DNA of 64,000 nt from Bacillus sp. AFS073361 (GCF_002567005.1 NZ_NUZU01000013.1:16302-80301); one strand, 5' to 3'; shown: positions 1-8,592, numbered from the stretch's first letter. The notes: generated from the letters alone by a model not told the origin. A program made the numbers and translations.

Positions 1-738
1 GCTGGGATAGACAGTGTTGTTACGTATCAATATAGTGAAAAATTAAGAAATACTTTTGCAAGTACTGATCAATCCTTTAGTTCACTATACTCGGATGTAG
101 ATAAAAATCAGCAATCATTTTTAAGACCAAATTTTTTGGATAATGAATATACCACAAGATTTACGAGCGACATTGTCGCAAAAAAACAATTCCCAGGCTC
201 ACGCTGGAAAACAGCATTGTTGTACCTTTATACCACCCCGGGAGTTCCTATTATTAATTATGGGACCGAAATTGCTTTAAATGGAGGAGGTATTCCGGAT
301 AACCGCGGGCAAATGAGCTTCAGGGCTGAAAAAGAATTGATTGATTACATTACCAAGGTGGGCGAATTAAGGAATCAACTTCCATCCTTAACTAGAGGAA
401 CCATGGAGATGCTCTATGATCAAAAGGGAATGGCTGTTTATAAACGAGTGTATAAAGGGGAAACATCCATTATTGCGATCAATAATTCGAGTAAGTCTCA
501 AAGCGTAACATTAACAAATGAACAAATTGAAGATGGAAAAGAACTGAGGGGCTTACTTGGAGGAGATAAAGTTAATAGTCATGATAATAAATATATGATT
601 ATTTTAGATCGGGATAATTCGGAAGTATATGTTGCAACTGAAAAAAGCGGCATCAATTTTCCATTAATTGCAGGGTTAGTTGTTGTTTACCTGTTATTTA
701 CGTTATTTATTCTTAAATTAAGAAAAAACAAGCGATAA
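1..738 (+). CDS. C-terminal part of membrane-anchored GH13 alpha-amylase family protein (5' end outside window)
   Basis: The reading frame is open from the first base, so the N-terminal catalytic half lies upstream. Visible features are GH13 region IV-like residues (FLDNEYTTRF), the region following it (TTPGVPIINYGTE), a C-terminal beta-domain, and a final hydrophobic segment of about 20 residues ending in basic residues, which suggests a protein anchored outside the membrane by its C-terminus. In ordinary alpha-amylases region IV reads N-H-D, and the Asp stabilises the transition state; here the same place reads N-E-Y. The protein may therefore be a non-canonical or inactive GH13 member, or belong to a subfamily with shifted residues. 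The other catalytic residues are outside the window, so activity cannot be judged. Confidence 0.8.
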   Translation, partial: AGIDSVVTYQYSEKLRNTFASTDQSFSSLYSDVDKNQQSFLRPNFLDNEYTTRFTSDIVAKKQFPGSRWKTALLYLYTTPGVPIINYGTEIALNGGGIPDNRGQMSFRAEKELIDYITKVGELRNQLPSLTRGTMEMLYDQKGMAVYKRVYKGETSIIAINNSSKSQSVTLTNEQIEDGKELRGLLGGDKVNSHDNKYMIILDRDNSEVYVATEKSGINFPLIAGLVVVYLLFTLFILKLRKNKR

Positions 739-768
739 AATGTCGGGGGCTTTCCCCGACATTTTTTT
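738..768. terminator. Bidirectional Rho-independent terminator
   Basis: Perfect GC-rich stem (AAATGTCGGGG / CCCCGACATTT) directly after the amylase-family stop, followed by seven T. It lies between two convergent genes and can serve both. Confidence 0.9.
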
Positions 769-1639
769 ATCCGTTAATAATTTCCCCGCCATTTACATGA
801 ATCATTTGCCCACTCATATAGGATGAGTCATCTGAGGCAAGAAAAACATAACTGGCTGCTAATTCATACGGTTGTCCTGCTCTACCCATTGCCGTATTTG
901 AACCAAAGGTAGCAACTTGATCTGCTGTAAAAGTCGAAGGAATCAGTGGTGTCCATATTGGACCTGGAGCCACACCGTTTACCCGAATTCCTTGAGGTGC
1001 AAGGGACAGTGCTAAAGAGCGGGTAAAGGAAACTACTGCTCCTTTGGTTGAAGAATAGTCCACTAATTGTTCATGCCCCTTGTAGGCCGTAATGGAAGCA
1101 GTGTTAATAATCGATGCCCCTTTTTTTAAAAAAGGGAGAGCCATTTTGGTCATATAGAAAAAGGAGAAAATATTTGTTCGGAACGTCTTTTCCAATTGTT
1201 GTGAAGTGATTGATAATAAACTTTTTTGCGGATGTTGTTCCGCTGCGTTATTAACAAGTATATCTAGCCTGCCAAATTCAGAATGAATCTTATTCACGGT
1301 ATCCTTACAAAAATCTTCACTGCCTATGTCGCCGGAATAAAGCTGGCATCTTCGTCCTTCCGCTTTAATTAATTGCTTGGTTTCTTCTGCATCTTGATGC
1401 TCCTCCAAATAAATAATCGCTACGTCTGCCCCTTCTTTGGCAAAATAAATCGCAACTGATTTGCCAATCCCACTGTCACCACCAGTAATAATTGCAGTTT
1501 TACCAGTTAATTTTCCACTTGGTTGATAATTGGGGTCGACCGAGACGGGCAGTGGATTCATTTCACTTTCTATGCCAGGCTGATGATTTTGATGTTGTGC
1601 TGGAAAGGTCTTCTTTTGTTGATTTTTATTATTGCTCAT
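767..1639 (-). CDS. SDR-family oxidoreductase (GSP39/YhdF-like)
   Basis: Short-chain dehydrogenase of 290 residues. The Rossmann glycine motif TGGDSGIG lies near residues 52-59, NNAAEQ follows, and the catalytic Ser and YxxxK lie in the stretch ITAYKGHEQLVDYSSTKGA. The N-terminal extension of about 45 polar, Gln- and Pro-rich residues before the fold is typical of the Bacillus general-stress SDR group (YdaD/GSP39, YhdF). It is expected to be a cytosolic NAD(P)-dependent oxidoreductase; the substrate cannot be told from sequence. Start chosen at the ATG preceded by TTGGAGG. The gene stands alone, convergent with the GH13 gene. A SigB promoter would be expected for this group but I did not identify one. 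Confidence 0.88.
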   Translation of the reverse strand: MSNNKNQQKKTFPAQHQNHQPGIESEMNPLPVSVDPNYQPSGKLTGKTAIITGGDSGIGKSVAIYFAKEGADVAIIYLEEHQDAEETKQLIKAEGRRCQLYSGDIGSEDFCKDTVNKIHSEFGRLDILVNNAAEQHPQKSLLSITSQQLEKTFRTNIFSFFYMTKMALPFLKKGASIINTASITAYKGHEQLVDYSSTKGAVVSFTRSLALSLAPQGIRVNGVAPGPIWTPLIPSTFTADQVATFGSNTAMGRAGQPYELAASYVFLASDDSSYMSGQMIHVNGGEIING

Positions 1640-1713
1640 TACCTAAAACCTCCAAGTGTTTACTCCTTATTAGTTTTAGATAAATGGGTCAAATTATGAA
1701 AAATAATAATGAT

Positions 1714-1755
1714 AAAAAAAGCGAAAGGATTTTATAATCCTTCCGCTGTTTTTTC
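1714..1755. terminator. Bidirectional terminator after the YajQ-family gene
   Basis: Stem AGCGAAAGGATT / AATCCTTCCGCT with one mismatch, flanked by seven A on one side and six T on the other. It lies downstream of the minus-strand YajQ-family gene and overlaps its last codons. Confidence 0.75.
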
Positions 1756-2251
1756 ATCGGTAATTTATAAATTGGACATCCACTGTTAAATCAGCTTCGC
1801 GCACAAGGGAGATTATTTTTTGTAAATCATCCCGGTTTTTACCGCTAACACGTACTTGGTCGTCCTGAACCTGACTTTTCACCTTGACGCCGCTATTTTT
1901 AATGATGGTATTAATTTTTTTAGCATTTTCTTTGTTAATTCCTTGAACTAGTTTAGCTCGTTGACGAACGGTTCCGCCTGAAGCTCCTTCGACTTTTCCG
2001 TAGTCAAGATTCCTTACTGGAACTCCACGTTTTATTAATTTGCTAAATAAAACATCCTTTAGTTGGTCCATTTTATATTCATCATCGGAAACAAGGACCA
2101 GTTCCTCTTTATCTTTATCCAGTGAGACTTCACTTTTGCTGCCTTTAAAATCATAGCGTGTACCAATTTCCTTCATTGTTTGGGCAATCGCATTTGACAC
2201 TTCCGATAAGTCAACTTGAGATACAATATCAAATGAACTATCTTTGGACAT
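1754..2251 (-). CDS. yitK: YajQ/UPF0234 family nucleotide-binding protein (YitK)
   Basis: Protein of 165 residues matching the YajQ family over its whole length: N-terminal [15 protein letters not shown], the central TRYDFKG and the C-terminal DVQFINYR. The fold is two RNP-like domains. Some proteobacterial homologues bind cyclic di-GMP or tRNA/nucleotides; the Bacillus role is not established, so only the family is claimed. The start ATG follows TGGAGG at good spacing. The next gene, cvfB, is divergent; this pair corresponds to yitK-yitL in B. subtilis. Confidence 0.92.
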   Translation of the reverse strand: MSKDSSFDIVSQVDLSEVSNAIAQTMKEIGTRYDFKGSKSEVSLDKDKEELVLVSDDEYKMDQLKDVLFSKLIKRGVPVRNLDYGKVEGASGGTVRQRAKLVQGINKENAKKINTIIKNSGVKVKSQVQDDQVRVSGKNRDDLQKIISLVREADLTVDVQFINYR

Positions 2252-2439
2252 AACAAAACCTCCATTTTATAAACATTATATTAAGCTCATGCCTGCTAAA
2301 GTTTCCCTTTATGGGTACATTATAGTAAAATATAGCAGTTCAAACAACTATTTAAAAAGGAAGCGCACGTTCAAACGGATAAATAGGCGCTCCGAATGAG
2401 ATAAACTAATTCTCCGTGAAAAGAAAAGAGGATATATAT

Positions 2440-3303
2440 ATGTCTTTAAATGAATTAATTGGTCAAACAACCACATTAACTGTAGCTAGGAAAGCTTCGT
2501 TTGGGTATTTTTTAACAGATGGAAATGAAGATGTATTACTTCATTTTAATCAAGCCCATCAAGAATTTGAAGAAAATGATCAAGTTGAGGTTTTTCTATA
2601 TGTTGATTCAGAAGGTCGAATCTCTGCTTCAACCAATATTCCTGAAATAGCGATTGGACATTATGCTTGGGTGAAGGTAACCGACTCAAATCCAAGGATT
2701 GGTGTCTTTTTAAATATTGGACTTCCAAAGGATATCTTGTTAGGTATTGATGATTTGCCTGTACATAAATCCGTTTGGCCCAAACCTGGAGATTTAGTTT
2801 ATATTACCTTAAAGCTAAGCAGCAATTATCTCCTTTACGCAAAGCTAGCCACGGACCCAGTGATTGAATCTATTTCTGTAAAAGCAACAAGAGCAAATTT
2901 TAATAAAAATGTGCAAGGACATATTTATAGAACGGCTAAAGTCGGAAGTTGGATCTACACCATCGAAGGTTTTAAAGGATTCATACATGAGTCGCAAAGA
3001 CAGCAAGAGCCGCGGATTGGAGAAAAAGTTGAAGGCCGGATTATTGATGTAAAAGAAGATGGTACGATCAATGTTTCCTTGCTGGCAAGAAAAGAGGAAA
3101 CGCAAGATGTTGATGCGGAACGAATTTATGAGTATTTGATGAGCAGAAATGGTGCTATGCCATATAACGATAAAAGCATGCCTGAAGATATCAAAGATCG
3201 ATTTAACTTAAGTAAAGGTGCCTTTAAAAGAGCGCTTGGAAAACTTATGAAGGAGGGCAGGGTATACCAAGAGGGCAGCTGGACATATGTGAAGAAAGAT
3301 TAA
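2440..3303 (+). CDS. cvfB: S1-domain RNA-binding protein CvfB (YitL)
   Basis: Protein of 287 residues with several S1-like OB-fold repeats followed by a C-terminal winged-helix domain (FNLSKGAFKRALGKLMKEGRV). CvfB proteins bind RNA and affect virulence-factor expression in staphylococci; the role in bacilli is unclear. An in-frame GTG at 2416 lies upstream of the ribosome site, whereas the ATG at 2440 sits 8 nt after AAAGAGG and begins with MSLNELIGQ as in homologues, so 2440 is chosen. Confidence 0.88.
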   Translation: MSLNELIGQTTTLTVARKASFGYFLTDGNEDVLLHFNQAHQEFEENDQVEVFLYVDSEGRISASTNIPEIAIGHYAWVKVTDSNPRIGVFLNIGLPKDILLGIDDLPVHKSVWPKPGDLVYITLKLSSNYLLYAKLATDPVIESISVKATRANFNKNVQGHIYRTAKVGSWIYTIEGFKGFIHESQRQQEPRIGEKVEGRIIDVKEDGTINVSLLARKEETQDVDAERIYEYLMSRNGAMPYNDKSMPEDIKDRFNLSKGAFKRALGKLMKEGRVYQEGSWTYVKKD

Positions 3304-3369
3304 TGTTTTTACATACTCTTTTCAAATTGACAGAAACTAAGTGTGAAACTATTTGAAAGGGGTAAGGTT

Positions 3370-3501
3370 ATGCCGCACACTTCAGACAACGACAAAAAAG
3401 CGAAAGACAACAATGCCCTTCGCCATGAAAAGAATATGATGCGTGAAAAAAACCGTCAAGCTGGAAAAAATCAATATTCCAAGAAGACAGATCATAAATA
3501 A
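3370..3501 (+). CDS. Small hydrophilic protein, 43 aa (DUF3941-like)
   Basis: Short ORF starting MPHTSDNDKKAKDNN and ending KKTDHK, with a good ribosome site (GAAAGGGG, 8 nt before ATG). The protein is very rich in Lys, Asn, Asp and Gln with no hydrophobic stretch. It resembles from memory the small DUF3941 family common in Bacillaceae; that assignment is tentative. It sits just after cvfB, probably with its own or a read-through transcript. Confidence 0.65.
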   Translation: MPHTSDNDKKAKDNNALRHEKNMMREKNRQAGKNQYSKKTDHK

Positions 3502-3550
3502 GAAAAGCGGAAGCGCCCTGTTCAGCGGCGTATGGCCTGGAGCTAGACAA
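3502..3550. repeat. Fragment of a GAAAAGCGG-type intergenic repeat
   Basis: GC-rich stretch beginning AGAAAAGCGGAAGCGCC, ending near GGAGCTAGACAA. The same opening (GAAAAGCG) recurs in other gaps here (about 5410, 26740 and, reversed, 60215). It looks like a decayed copy of a dispersed intergenic repeat of Bacillus genomes. No coding content. Confidence 0.45.
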
Positions 3551-3555
3551 TTTTC

Positions 3556-3588
3556 AAAGTGAGTGAGGAATCCGCCTCACTCACTTTT
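3556..3588. terminator. Terminator overlapping the degV stop codon
   Basis: Perfect stem AAGTGAGTGAGG / CCTCACTCACTT with a 6-nt loop and a T5 run on the plus side. The minus-strand DegV stop (TGA) lies inside the right arm, so the hairpin serves the convergent small gene and touches the end of degV. Confidence 0.8.
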
Positions 3589-4443
3589 TGGTATTTTATT
3601 TAAGAAGAAAATGGAGATGGTACCAGCACCTGTATGGGACCCAATAGCCGAACCGATTGATGATATAAAAACTTCGATCGGATGGAATTCTTCTTCAATC
3701 ATCACTTTCATTTCTATAGCGTATTCTTCACAATCCGCGTGGCTAATTCCAATAACTTGATTATTCATTTCTGAGCCGCGGTCCTTCATGATTTCAATGA
3801 TCCGTCGCATCACTTTTTTCTTCCCGCGTATTTTTTCAATTGGGACGAGTCTGCCGTCCTCTACATTGAGGATAGGCTTAATATTCAATAATCCTCCTAG
3901 AAATGCAGAGGCTTTGGATACACGCCCTCCTTTTGCTAAATAATCAAGATCTTCCACTGTAAAAAGATGTTCCATATGAGTGCATCTAAATTGTATATCT
4001 TCTAAGATTTTTTCTTTTTCAATATTTTTAGCAGCAAGAACGGCTGCTTCTCGAACCACAAGACCAATTCCAAGCGAAGCACATTTGGTATCGACAATTG
4101 TTAAATTAAAATTTGGATATTTTTCCTTCACTTGGTCAAGAATCATAACAGCAGTTGAATATGTACCAGATAATTCTGAAGAAAAGGCTATGTATATCCC
4201 GTCTTCACCTTTTTCTGCCATTTCGGTAAATACTTCCTCGAACAGAAGTGGAGAGACTTGAGATGTTTTTGGAACAATTCCACTACGAATTGTTTCATAT
4301 ACAGTGTTCGGATCAATGGATTTTACATCTTCATACTCATTGCCATTAATCTCTACTTTTAAAGGAAATAATGTCACTTGGTGCTCTTCATAAAAACTTT
4401 TTGGTAAATCGCATGCGCTATCAGCTAGTATTCGTACCTGCAT
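3577..4443 (-). CDS. yitS: DegV family fatty-acid-binding protein (YitS)
   Basis: Protein of 288 residues with the DegV signatures: ILADSACDLP at the N-terminus, TSQVSP in the phosphate/fatty-acid pocket region, SSELSGTY and a C-terminal GSHTGAGT. DegV/FakB proteins bind a single fatty acid and, with FakA kinase, feed exogenous fatty acids into phospholipids; no fakA is seen here. A GTG at 4452 is in frame, but it overlaps the ribosome site AGGTGAG, so the ATG at 4443 is preferred. Position matches yitS next to yitT in B. subtilis. Confidence 0.9.
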   Translation of the reverse strand: MQVRILADSACDLPKSFYEEHQVTLFPLKVEINGNEYEDVKSIDPNTVYETIRSGIVPKTSQVSPLLFEEVFTEMAEKGEDGIYIAFSSELSGTYSTAVMILDQVKEKYPNFNLTIVDTKCASLGIGLVVREAAVLAAKNIEKEKILEDIQFRCTHMEHLFTVEDLDYLAKGGRVSKASAFLGGLLNIKPILNVEDGRLVPIEKIRGKKKVMRRIIEIMKDRGSEMNNQVIGISHADCEEYAIEMKVMIEEEFHPIEVFISSIGSAIGSHTGAGTISIFFLNKIPKSE

Positions 4444-4567
4444 ATAGCTCACCTGCTTTCAAACAATTTATAGTTTCAGTTTATCGGTTTAACAATAAAA
4501 ATACAATTATCTATCACAGAAAACATTTCAATGGATTCATATTCTCTCAGGTAAAGGGGTAATAGAT

Positions 4568-5410
4568 ATGATTTGGCTTCAGATAAAGAAGCTTGGAGTG
4601 GTAGCAGCGGGTTCCTTGTTGGGCGCCTTAGCGATGAATTTATTTTTGGTACCTGCAAATATTTACTCAAGTGGATTTACAGGAATAGCCCAATTACTTT
4701 CAAAAGTGTTAAGTGACTATACACCAATAAATGTGTCTCTAGGATTTTTATTATTATTGCTGAATATTCCTGTGGCTATTTTAGGATGGAAAAAGGTAGG
4801 AAAATCTTTTACAGTCTACAGCTTTATTAGCGTTGCACTGTCTTCATTATTTTTGATACTTATCCCAATTAAACAGGTTTCAAATGATATCCTTCTAAAT
4901 GCAGTTTTTGGTGGAGTCATCCAAGCCGTTGGTGTTGGAATTACGTTGAAATGGGGAGCATCAACAGGCGGTGTAGACATCATTGCTATGGTTTTATCGA
5001 GAATGAAAGACAAGCCGATTGGACCCTATATGTTGGTCATAAATGGAGTGATTATTTTAACAGCAGGATTTTTGTATGGCTGGGAAAAAGCTCTTTATAC
5101 GCTTGTAACATTATATACTTCGACAAGAGTGATTGACGCTATCCATACTAGGCATGCAAAACTTACGGCAATGATTATTACAAAAAAGGCGGATGTAATG
5201 AAAAAAGCCATACAAGAAAAACTTGTAAGAGGAATTACAATCCTTCCTGCCAAAGGGGCATTTTCAAACGAAGCGAGAGAAATGTTAATGATCGTCATTA
5301 CACGATACGAACTGTTTGATTTGGAAAGAATCCTTAAGGAAGTAGATCCAAATGCATTTACAAATATCATACAAACAACAAACATTTATGGCTTCTTTCG
5401 AAAAGAGTAG
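4568..5410 (+). CDS. yitT: YitT family membrane protein (DUF161/DUF2179)
   Basis: Protein of 280 residues with about five or six hydrophobic segments in the first two thirds (DUF161 part, including GASTGGVDIIA) and a soluble C-terminal DUF2179 domain. The family is widespread in Firmicutes; substrate and function are unknown. Divergent from degV across 124 bp. The ATG follows AAAGGGG. The gene ends in a strong terminator. Confidence 0.9.
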   Translation: MIWLQIKKLGVVAAGSLLGALAMNLFLVPANIYSSGFTGIAQLLSKVLSDYTPINVSLGFLLLLLNIPVAILGWKKVGKSFTVYSFISVALSSLFLILIPIKQVSNDILLNAVFGGVIQAVGVGITLKWGASTGGVDIIAMVLSRMKDKPIGPYMLVINGVIILTAGFLYGWEKALYTLVTLYTSTRVIDAIHTRHAKLTAMIITKKADVMKKAIQEKLVRGITILPAKGAFSNEAREMLMIVITRYELFDLERILKEVDPNAFTNIIQTTNIYGFFRKE

Positions 5411-5444
5411 AAAAGCGGAAACGCCTTGGCGCTTCCGCTTTTCT
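5408..5444. terminator. Bidirectional terminator between yitT and the DUF3813-like gene
   Basis: Long stem AGAAAAGCGGAAACGCC / GGCGCTTCCGCTTTTCT with a single internal mismatch and T-rich tail on both strands. The stem is made of the same AAAGCGGAAGCGCC sequence as the dispersed repeat at 3502. Confidence 0.85.
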
Positions 5445-5445
5445 G

Positions 5446-5631
5446 TTAAGACAGTTGATCAAGCTCTTGTTGCATTTGTTGGAGCTGTGCCTGCTCTGCT
5501 ACAGTGGAATTTGCATAAGCAGAACTTAATGCATTTTTCGCTTTCGCCACAGCAGAATCAAGTTCAGCAGGGTTGGCTGAGTTTGCCATTTCAACAAATC
5601 TTCGTGCTTCTTGGAACAATTGGTTTCCCAT
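5446..5631 (-). CDS. Small DUF3813-like protein, 61 aa
   Basis: Starts MGNQLFQEARRFVEMANS and continues as a Gln- and Ala-rich amphipathic helix. It resembles the DUF3813 family of Bacillaceae as remembered; function unknown. ATG is preceded by TTGGAGGAATATAATC, a strong ribosome site that lies inside the end of the upstream 50-residue gene; only 2 bp separate the two genes, so they form an operon. Confidence 0.75.
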   Translation of the reverse strand: MGNQLFQEARRFVEMANSANPAELDSAVAKAKNALSSAYANSTVAEQAQLQQMQQELDQLS

Positions 5632-5633
5632 GA

Positions 5634-5786
5634 TTATATTCCTCCAAGCGAGGATTCTTGCACATTGGCCATCTTCTGAGCTTCCGCTTCAGCATAGGTC
5701 ATGTGATAGGGAATACGTTCCGCATGTTTACTGACCGTATCCGCTCCTTGCTGGACAAAGCGTTTTGATTTGTTTCGTTTACCCAT
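5634..5786 (-). CDS. Small basic protein, 50 aa, unknown function
   Basis: ORF beginning MGKRNKSKRFVQQGADTVSK and ending VQESSLGGI. The ATG is preceded by TTGGAGGGATTCG, a good ribosome site. The N-terminus is basic, the rest is helical and polar, with no signal peptide or membrane segment. It is co-transcribed with the DUF3813-like gene. I do not recognise the family. Confidence 0.7.
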   Translation of the reverse strand: MGKRNKSKRFVQQGADTVSKHAERIPYHMTYAEAEAQKMANVQESSLGGI

Positions 5787-5897
5787 TCGAATCCCTCCAA
5801 TATGCTCAAGGCTTCTTTTTGAAACAGCATCGCTGCCTCAAAAAATAGTATGTACCAAAATGGGGATGTTCATTTAGGTAAACAATGGCGAACGGGG

Positions 5898-6710
5898 TTA
5901 AAATTTTATATTTAACAAATCTGCCAAATATTTTCCCACTCCATCTTCTTCATTGCTTAAGGTAACATGATTGGCAATGTTTTTTACCTTATCAATGGCA
6001 TTTCCCATCGCAATTCCGTGTCCGGCATATTCAAGCATTTCTAAGTCGTTGTCTTCGTCGCCAAACGCAATAACCCGCTCAGCAGGAATGCCAAAGTAAT
6101 CAGACGCTTTTTTTAGCCCGACAGCCTTGTTTAAGCCAACTTTAATAATCTCAACCACATGCCAAGGTGCTGCCCAACTACGGTGGTCAATCACTTCCGC
6201 ATGGACTGCGGATAAATGATCGCGAATGGTTTTTAACTGATCTTCATCTGTATGAATTAACAAACTTGTTGGTGATTCCTTTAAATAATCGGCTAAATCT
6301 CCGGTAGTAATATTAGGATTTCCAAAATTAAAAATGTCTAAAAGCTTTTCATCATGATAGTGGAAATACACATCATCAATTACTTCAGCGATAATATTAT
6401 GAAAATGAAAGCTCCTGCACGCTTCAACAATTTCATGTGCAACCTTGATATCTAGTGGTTGGTGATAGCCCCAGTTTGGCTTTCCGGGGTAATGCATAAA
6501 CGCACCATTAAAATTAACAATCGGTGTGTCTAAATTCAATTCACGATAGTACATCTCGCAGGAACGAAAAGGCCGCCCCGTTGCAATCATGACGATATGA
6601 CCTAATTCTCTTGCCTTTTTAATAATTTCTTTTGTTTTTAAAGATATCGTCTTATCATCTTTCAATAAAGTTCCATCTAAATCTAATGCAATTAAGTGTC
6701 TATTTGCCAT
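5898..6710 (-). CDS. yitU: Cof-type HAD hydrolase (YitU)
   Basis: Protein of 270 residues. HAD motif I ALDLDGTLL lies at residues 8-16, motif II near IATGRP, and motif III/IV in the stretch ending IAFGDEDNDLEML, with a C2 cap between; this is the Cof-type sugar-phosphate or flavin-phosphate phosphatase architecture. B. subtilis YitU has been linked to FMN precursor dephosphorylation; that is family knowledge, not shown here. The frame continues upstream to 6812, but the ATG at 6710 has a strong AGAAGGAG site 7 nt before it and gives the normal family length. Confidence 0.9.
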   Translation of the reverse strand: MANRHLIALDLDGTLLKDDKTISLKTKEIIKKARELGHIVMIATGRPFRSCEMYYRELNLDTPIVNFNGAFMHYPGKPNWGYHQPLDIKVAHEIVEACRSFHFHNIIAEVIDDVYFHYHDEKLLDIFNFGNPNITTGDLADYLKESPTSLLIHTDEDQLKTIRDHLSAVHAEVIDHRSWAAPWHVVEIIKVGLNKAVGLKKASDYFGIPAERVIAFGDEDNDLEMLEYAGHGIAMGNAIDKVKNIANHVTLSNEEDGVGKYLADLLNIKF

Positions 6711-6992
6711 AAGAACTCCTTCTAATATTAATTTCATCGCTAATATAAATGGTGCTTTAGGAAAAATTTTATATTTATGATACACTGCTAATAAAGAATC
6801 TTCATACTCCAAGGACCCTTATTATTTCTATATTCACTATGTTAACAAGTTTATAACGAAACTGTAAAAAAATTCACACCCAAAGGTATAAAAAAACTAT
6901 ATACTTTTTTTTATGAAGTCTCAATTTTAATGATATCAAAGATATTTGCTATAATAATTTTAGGTCAAAGACATTTGAGGAGTGAAAGAAAA

Positions 6993-7301
6993 ATGAATGA
7001 AGAACTAAAAGAGAATATATTGGGTGCGTTAGAGTTAGTTATTGACCCTGAACTAGGAGTAGATATCGTAAACTTAGGGTTAGTATATGATACGGAAATG
7101 GATGAAGAAGGGAACGTAACCATTACGATGACATTAACATCAATGGGCTGCCCGCTTGCGGGTACGATTGTGGACCAAGTTAAACGAGCATTGGCTGATA
7201 TCCCAGAAATAAAAGAGGTTGAAGTAAATATTGTTTTCAATCCTCCTTGGAATAAAGATATGATGTCACGTTATGCGAAAATTGCCTTAGGTATTCGCTA
7301 G
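6993..7301 (+). CDS. yitW: MIP18/DUF59 family protein (YitW), Fe-S assembly factor
   Basis: Protein of 102 residues matching the DUF59/MIP18 family: ALELVIDPELGVDIVNLGLV, and the conserved SMGCPLAG cysteine motif, ending with NPPWNKDMMS. Members (SufT-like) help assemble or deliver Fe-S clusters. The frame opens at 6930, but the ATG at 6993 follows TTGAGGAGTG and gives the family length. It lies just upstream of an island rich in Fe-S proteins (two radical SAM enzymes, two Fnr), which fits but does not prove a link. Confidence 0.88.
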   Translation: MNEELKENILGALELVIDPELGVDIVNLGLVYDTEMDEEGNVTITMTLTSMGCPLAGTIVDQVKRALADIPEIKEVEVNIVFNPPWNKDMMSRYAKIALGIR

Positions 7302-7330
7302 AAAACAGCAGAATTTTCTGCTGTTTTTTT
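7302..7330 (+). terminator. Terminator of yitW
   Basis: Stem AAAACAGCAGAA / TTCTGCTGTTTT with a T7 tail immediately after the stop codon. Confidence 0.9.
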
Positions 7331-7366
7331 ATTCTTCATTTTTTAGACATATTTATTTGCTTGGAA

Positions 7367-7409
7367 TGTGAGAAAGTTCACTTTTTTCGAACATAACCAC
7401 CTTTATAAT
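7367..7409 (+). promoter_or_regulatory. Fnr-activated promoter of the radical SAM gene
   Basis: Fnr box TGTGA-GAAAGT-TCACT (7367-7382) followed by a perfect -10 TATAAT (7404-7409). With +1 at 7416 the box centre falls exactly at -41.5, the class II activator position used by B. subtilis Fnr. No good -35 is present, as expected for an activator-dependent promoter. Confidence 0.8.
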
Positions 7410-7461
7410 ACATTTTATAAGGCTATCTGATTAAAAGCCAGTATTAGGAGGCATATTCAAT

Positions 7462-8592
7462 ATGAATTTTAGCCGAGATTTTAATAAAGACCCATTTATC
7501 GTTATTTGGGAACTCACTAGAGCTTGCCAATTAAAGTGCCTGCACTGCCGTGCGGATGCCCAGTATAGAAGAGATCCACGTGAACTATCGTTAGAAGAAG
7601 GAAAAAATTTAATTGATCAAATATATGAAATGAACAATCCAATGCTTGTTTTTACAGGCGGGGACCCGTTGATGAGAGAAGATGTTTTTGAAATTGCAAA
7701 ATATGCAGTTGAAAAAGGTGTACGGGTATCAATGACGCCAAGTGCGACACCGAATGTAACCAAAGAAGCTATTGAAAAGGCGAAAGAAGTCGGTCTAGCA
7801 CGTTGGGCATTTAGTATCGATGGTCCTAAAGCCGAGATTCATGATCATTTTAGGGGAACGGCAGGTTCCTTCGACCTTACCATGGAAAAAATAAAATATT
7901 TGCATGAAGTAGGATTACCTATTCAAATTAATACGGTAATTTCCCGTTACAATATTGACTATCTTGATGAAATGGCAAAAATGGTAGAGGAATTAGGCTG
8001 TGTGCTTTGGAGTGTCTTTTTCCTAGTTCCAACAGGAAGAGGTCAAGAATCGGATATGATTTCTCCTGTTCAACATGAAAAAGTTTTCAGATGGTTATAC
8101 GATTTAAGTAAGCGCGTTTCTTTTGATATCAAAACGACAGAGGCAATGCACTACCGACGGGTTGTGATTCAACAGAAAATGCGTGAAGCGAAAGAAACAA
8201 CCGATGATATCGAGTATTTAAGTGCTTTAACAGAAAAAGGATTAACAGGTTCCATTGACGGATTGGGACGGGCTCCAAAAGGTGTTAATGATGGTAACGG
8301 TTTTGTTTTTATCTCCCATATTGGAGATGTATATCCAAGTGGACTATTACCAGTGAAAGCGGGGAATATTCGTGAAACCCCCTTGGCAGAAATTTACCGT
8401 GAATCACCAATATTTAAATCACTAAGGAACCCTGACCTCTTTAAAGGAAAATGCGGTGTTTGTGAATTCCGTCATGTGTGCGGAGGGTCAAGGTCAAGGG
8501 CCTATGCGATGACAGGAGATTATCTAGAAAGCGAGCCATTCTGCGTTTATATTCCAAAAGCATTAAGAGAGAAGCAAGTTCAGGATAATTAG
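7462..8592 (+). CDS. Radical SAM/SPASM enzyme (TIGR04053-like)
   Basis: Protein of 376 residues. The N-terminal radical SAM cluster motif is C22-x3-C26-x2-C29 (RACQLKCLHC), followed by the TGGDPL SAM-binding stretch. The C-terminal SPASM-type auxiliary cluster shows C331-x2-C334-x5-C340 and C361. The pattern is close to haem-d1/AhbC-NirJ-like and peptide-modifying enzymes; from memory it fits the TIGR04053 group, whose substrate is not known. There is no candidate precursor peptide next to it. Ribosome site TAGGAGG. It is transcribed from an Fnr-box promoter and converges with fnr, so it is expected to act under oxygen limitation. Confidence 0.85.
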   Translation: MNFSRDFNKDPFIVIWELTRACQLKCLHCRADAQYRRDPRELSLEEGKNLIDQIYEMNNPMLVFTGGDPLMREDVFEIAKYAVEKGVRVSMTPSATPNVTKEAIEKAKEVGLARWAFSIDGPKAEIHDHFRGTAGSFDLTMEKIKYLHEVGLPIQINTVISRYNIDYLDEMAKMVEELGCVLWSVFFLVPTGRGQESDMISPVQHEKVFRWLYDLSKRVSFDIKTTEAMHYRRVVIQQKMREAKETTDDIEYLSALTEKGLTGSIDGLGRAPKGVNDGNGFVFISHIGDVYPSGLLPVKAGNIRETPLAEIYRESPIFKSLRNPDLFKGKCGVCEFRHVCGGSRSRAYAMTGDYLESEPFCVYIPKALREKQVQDN

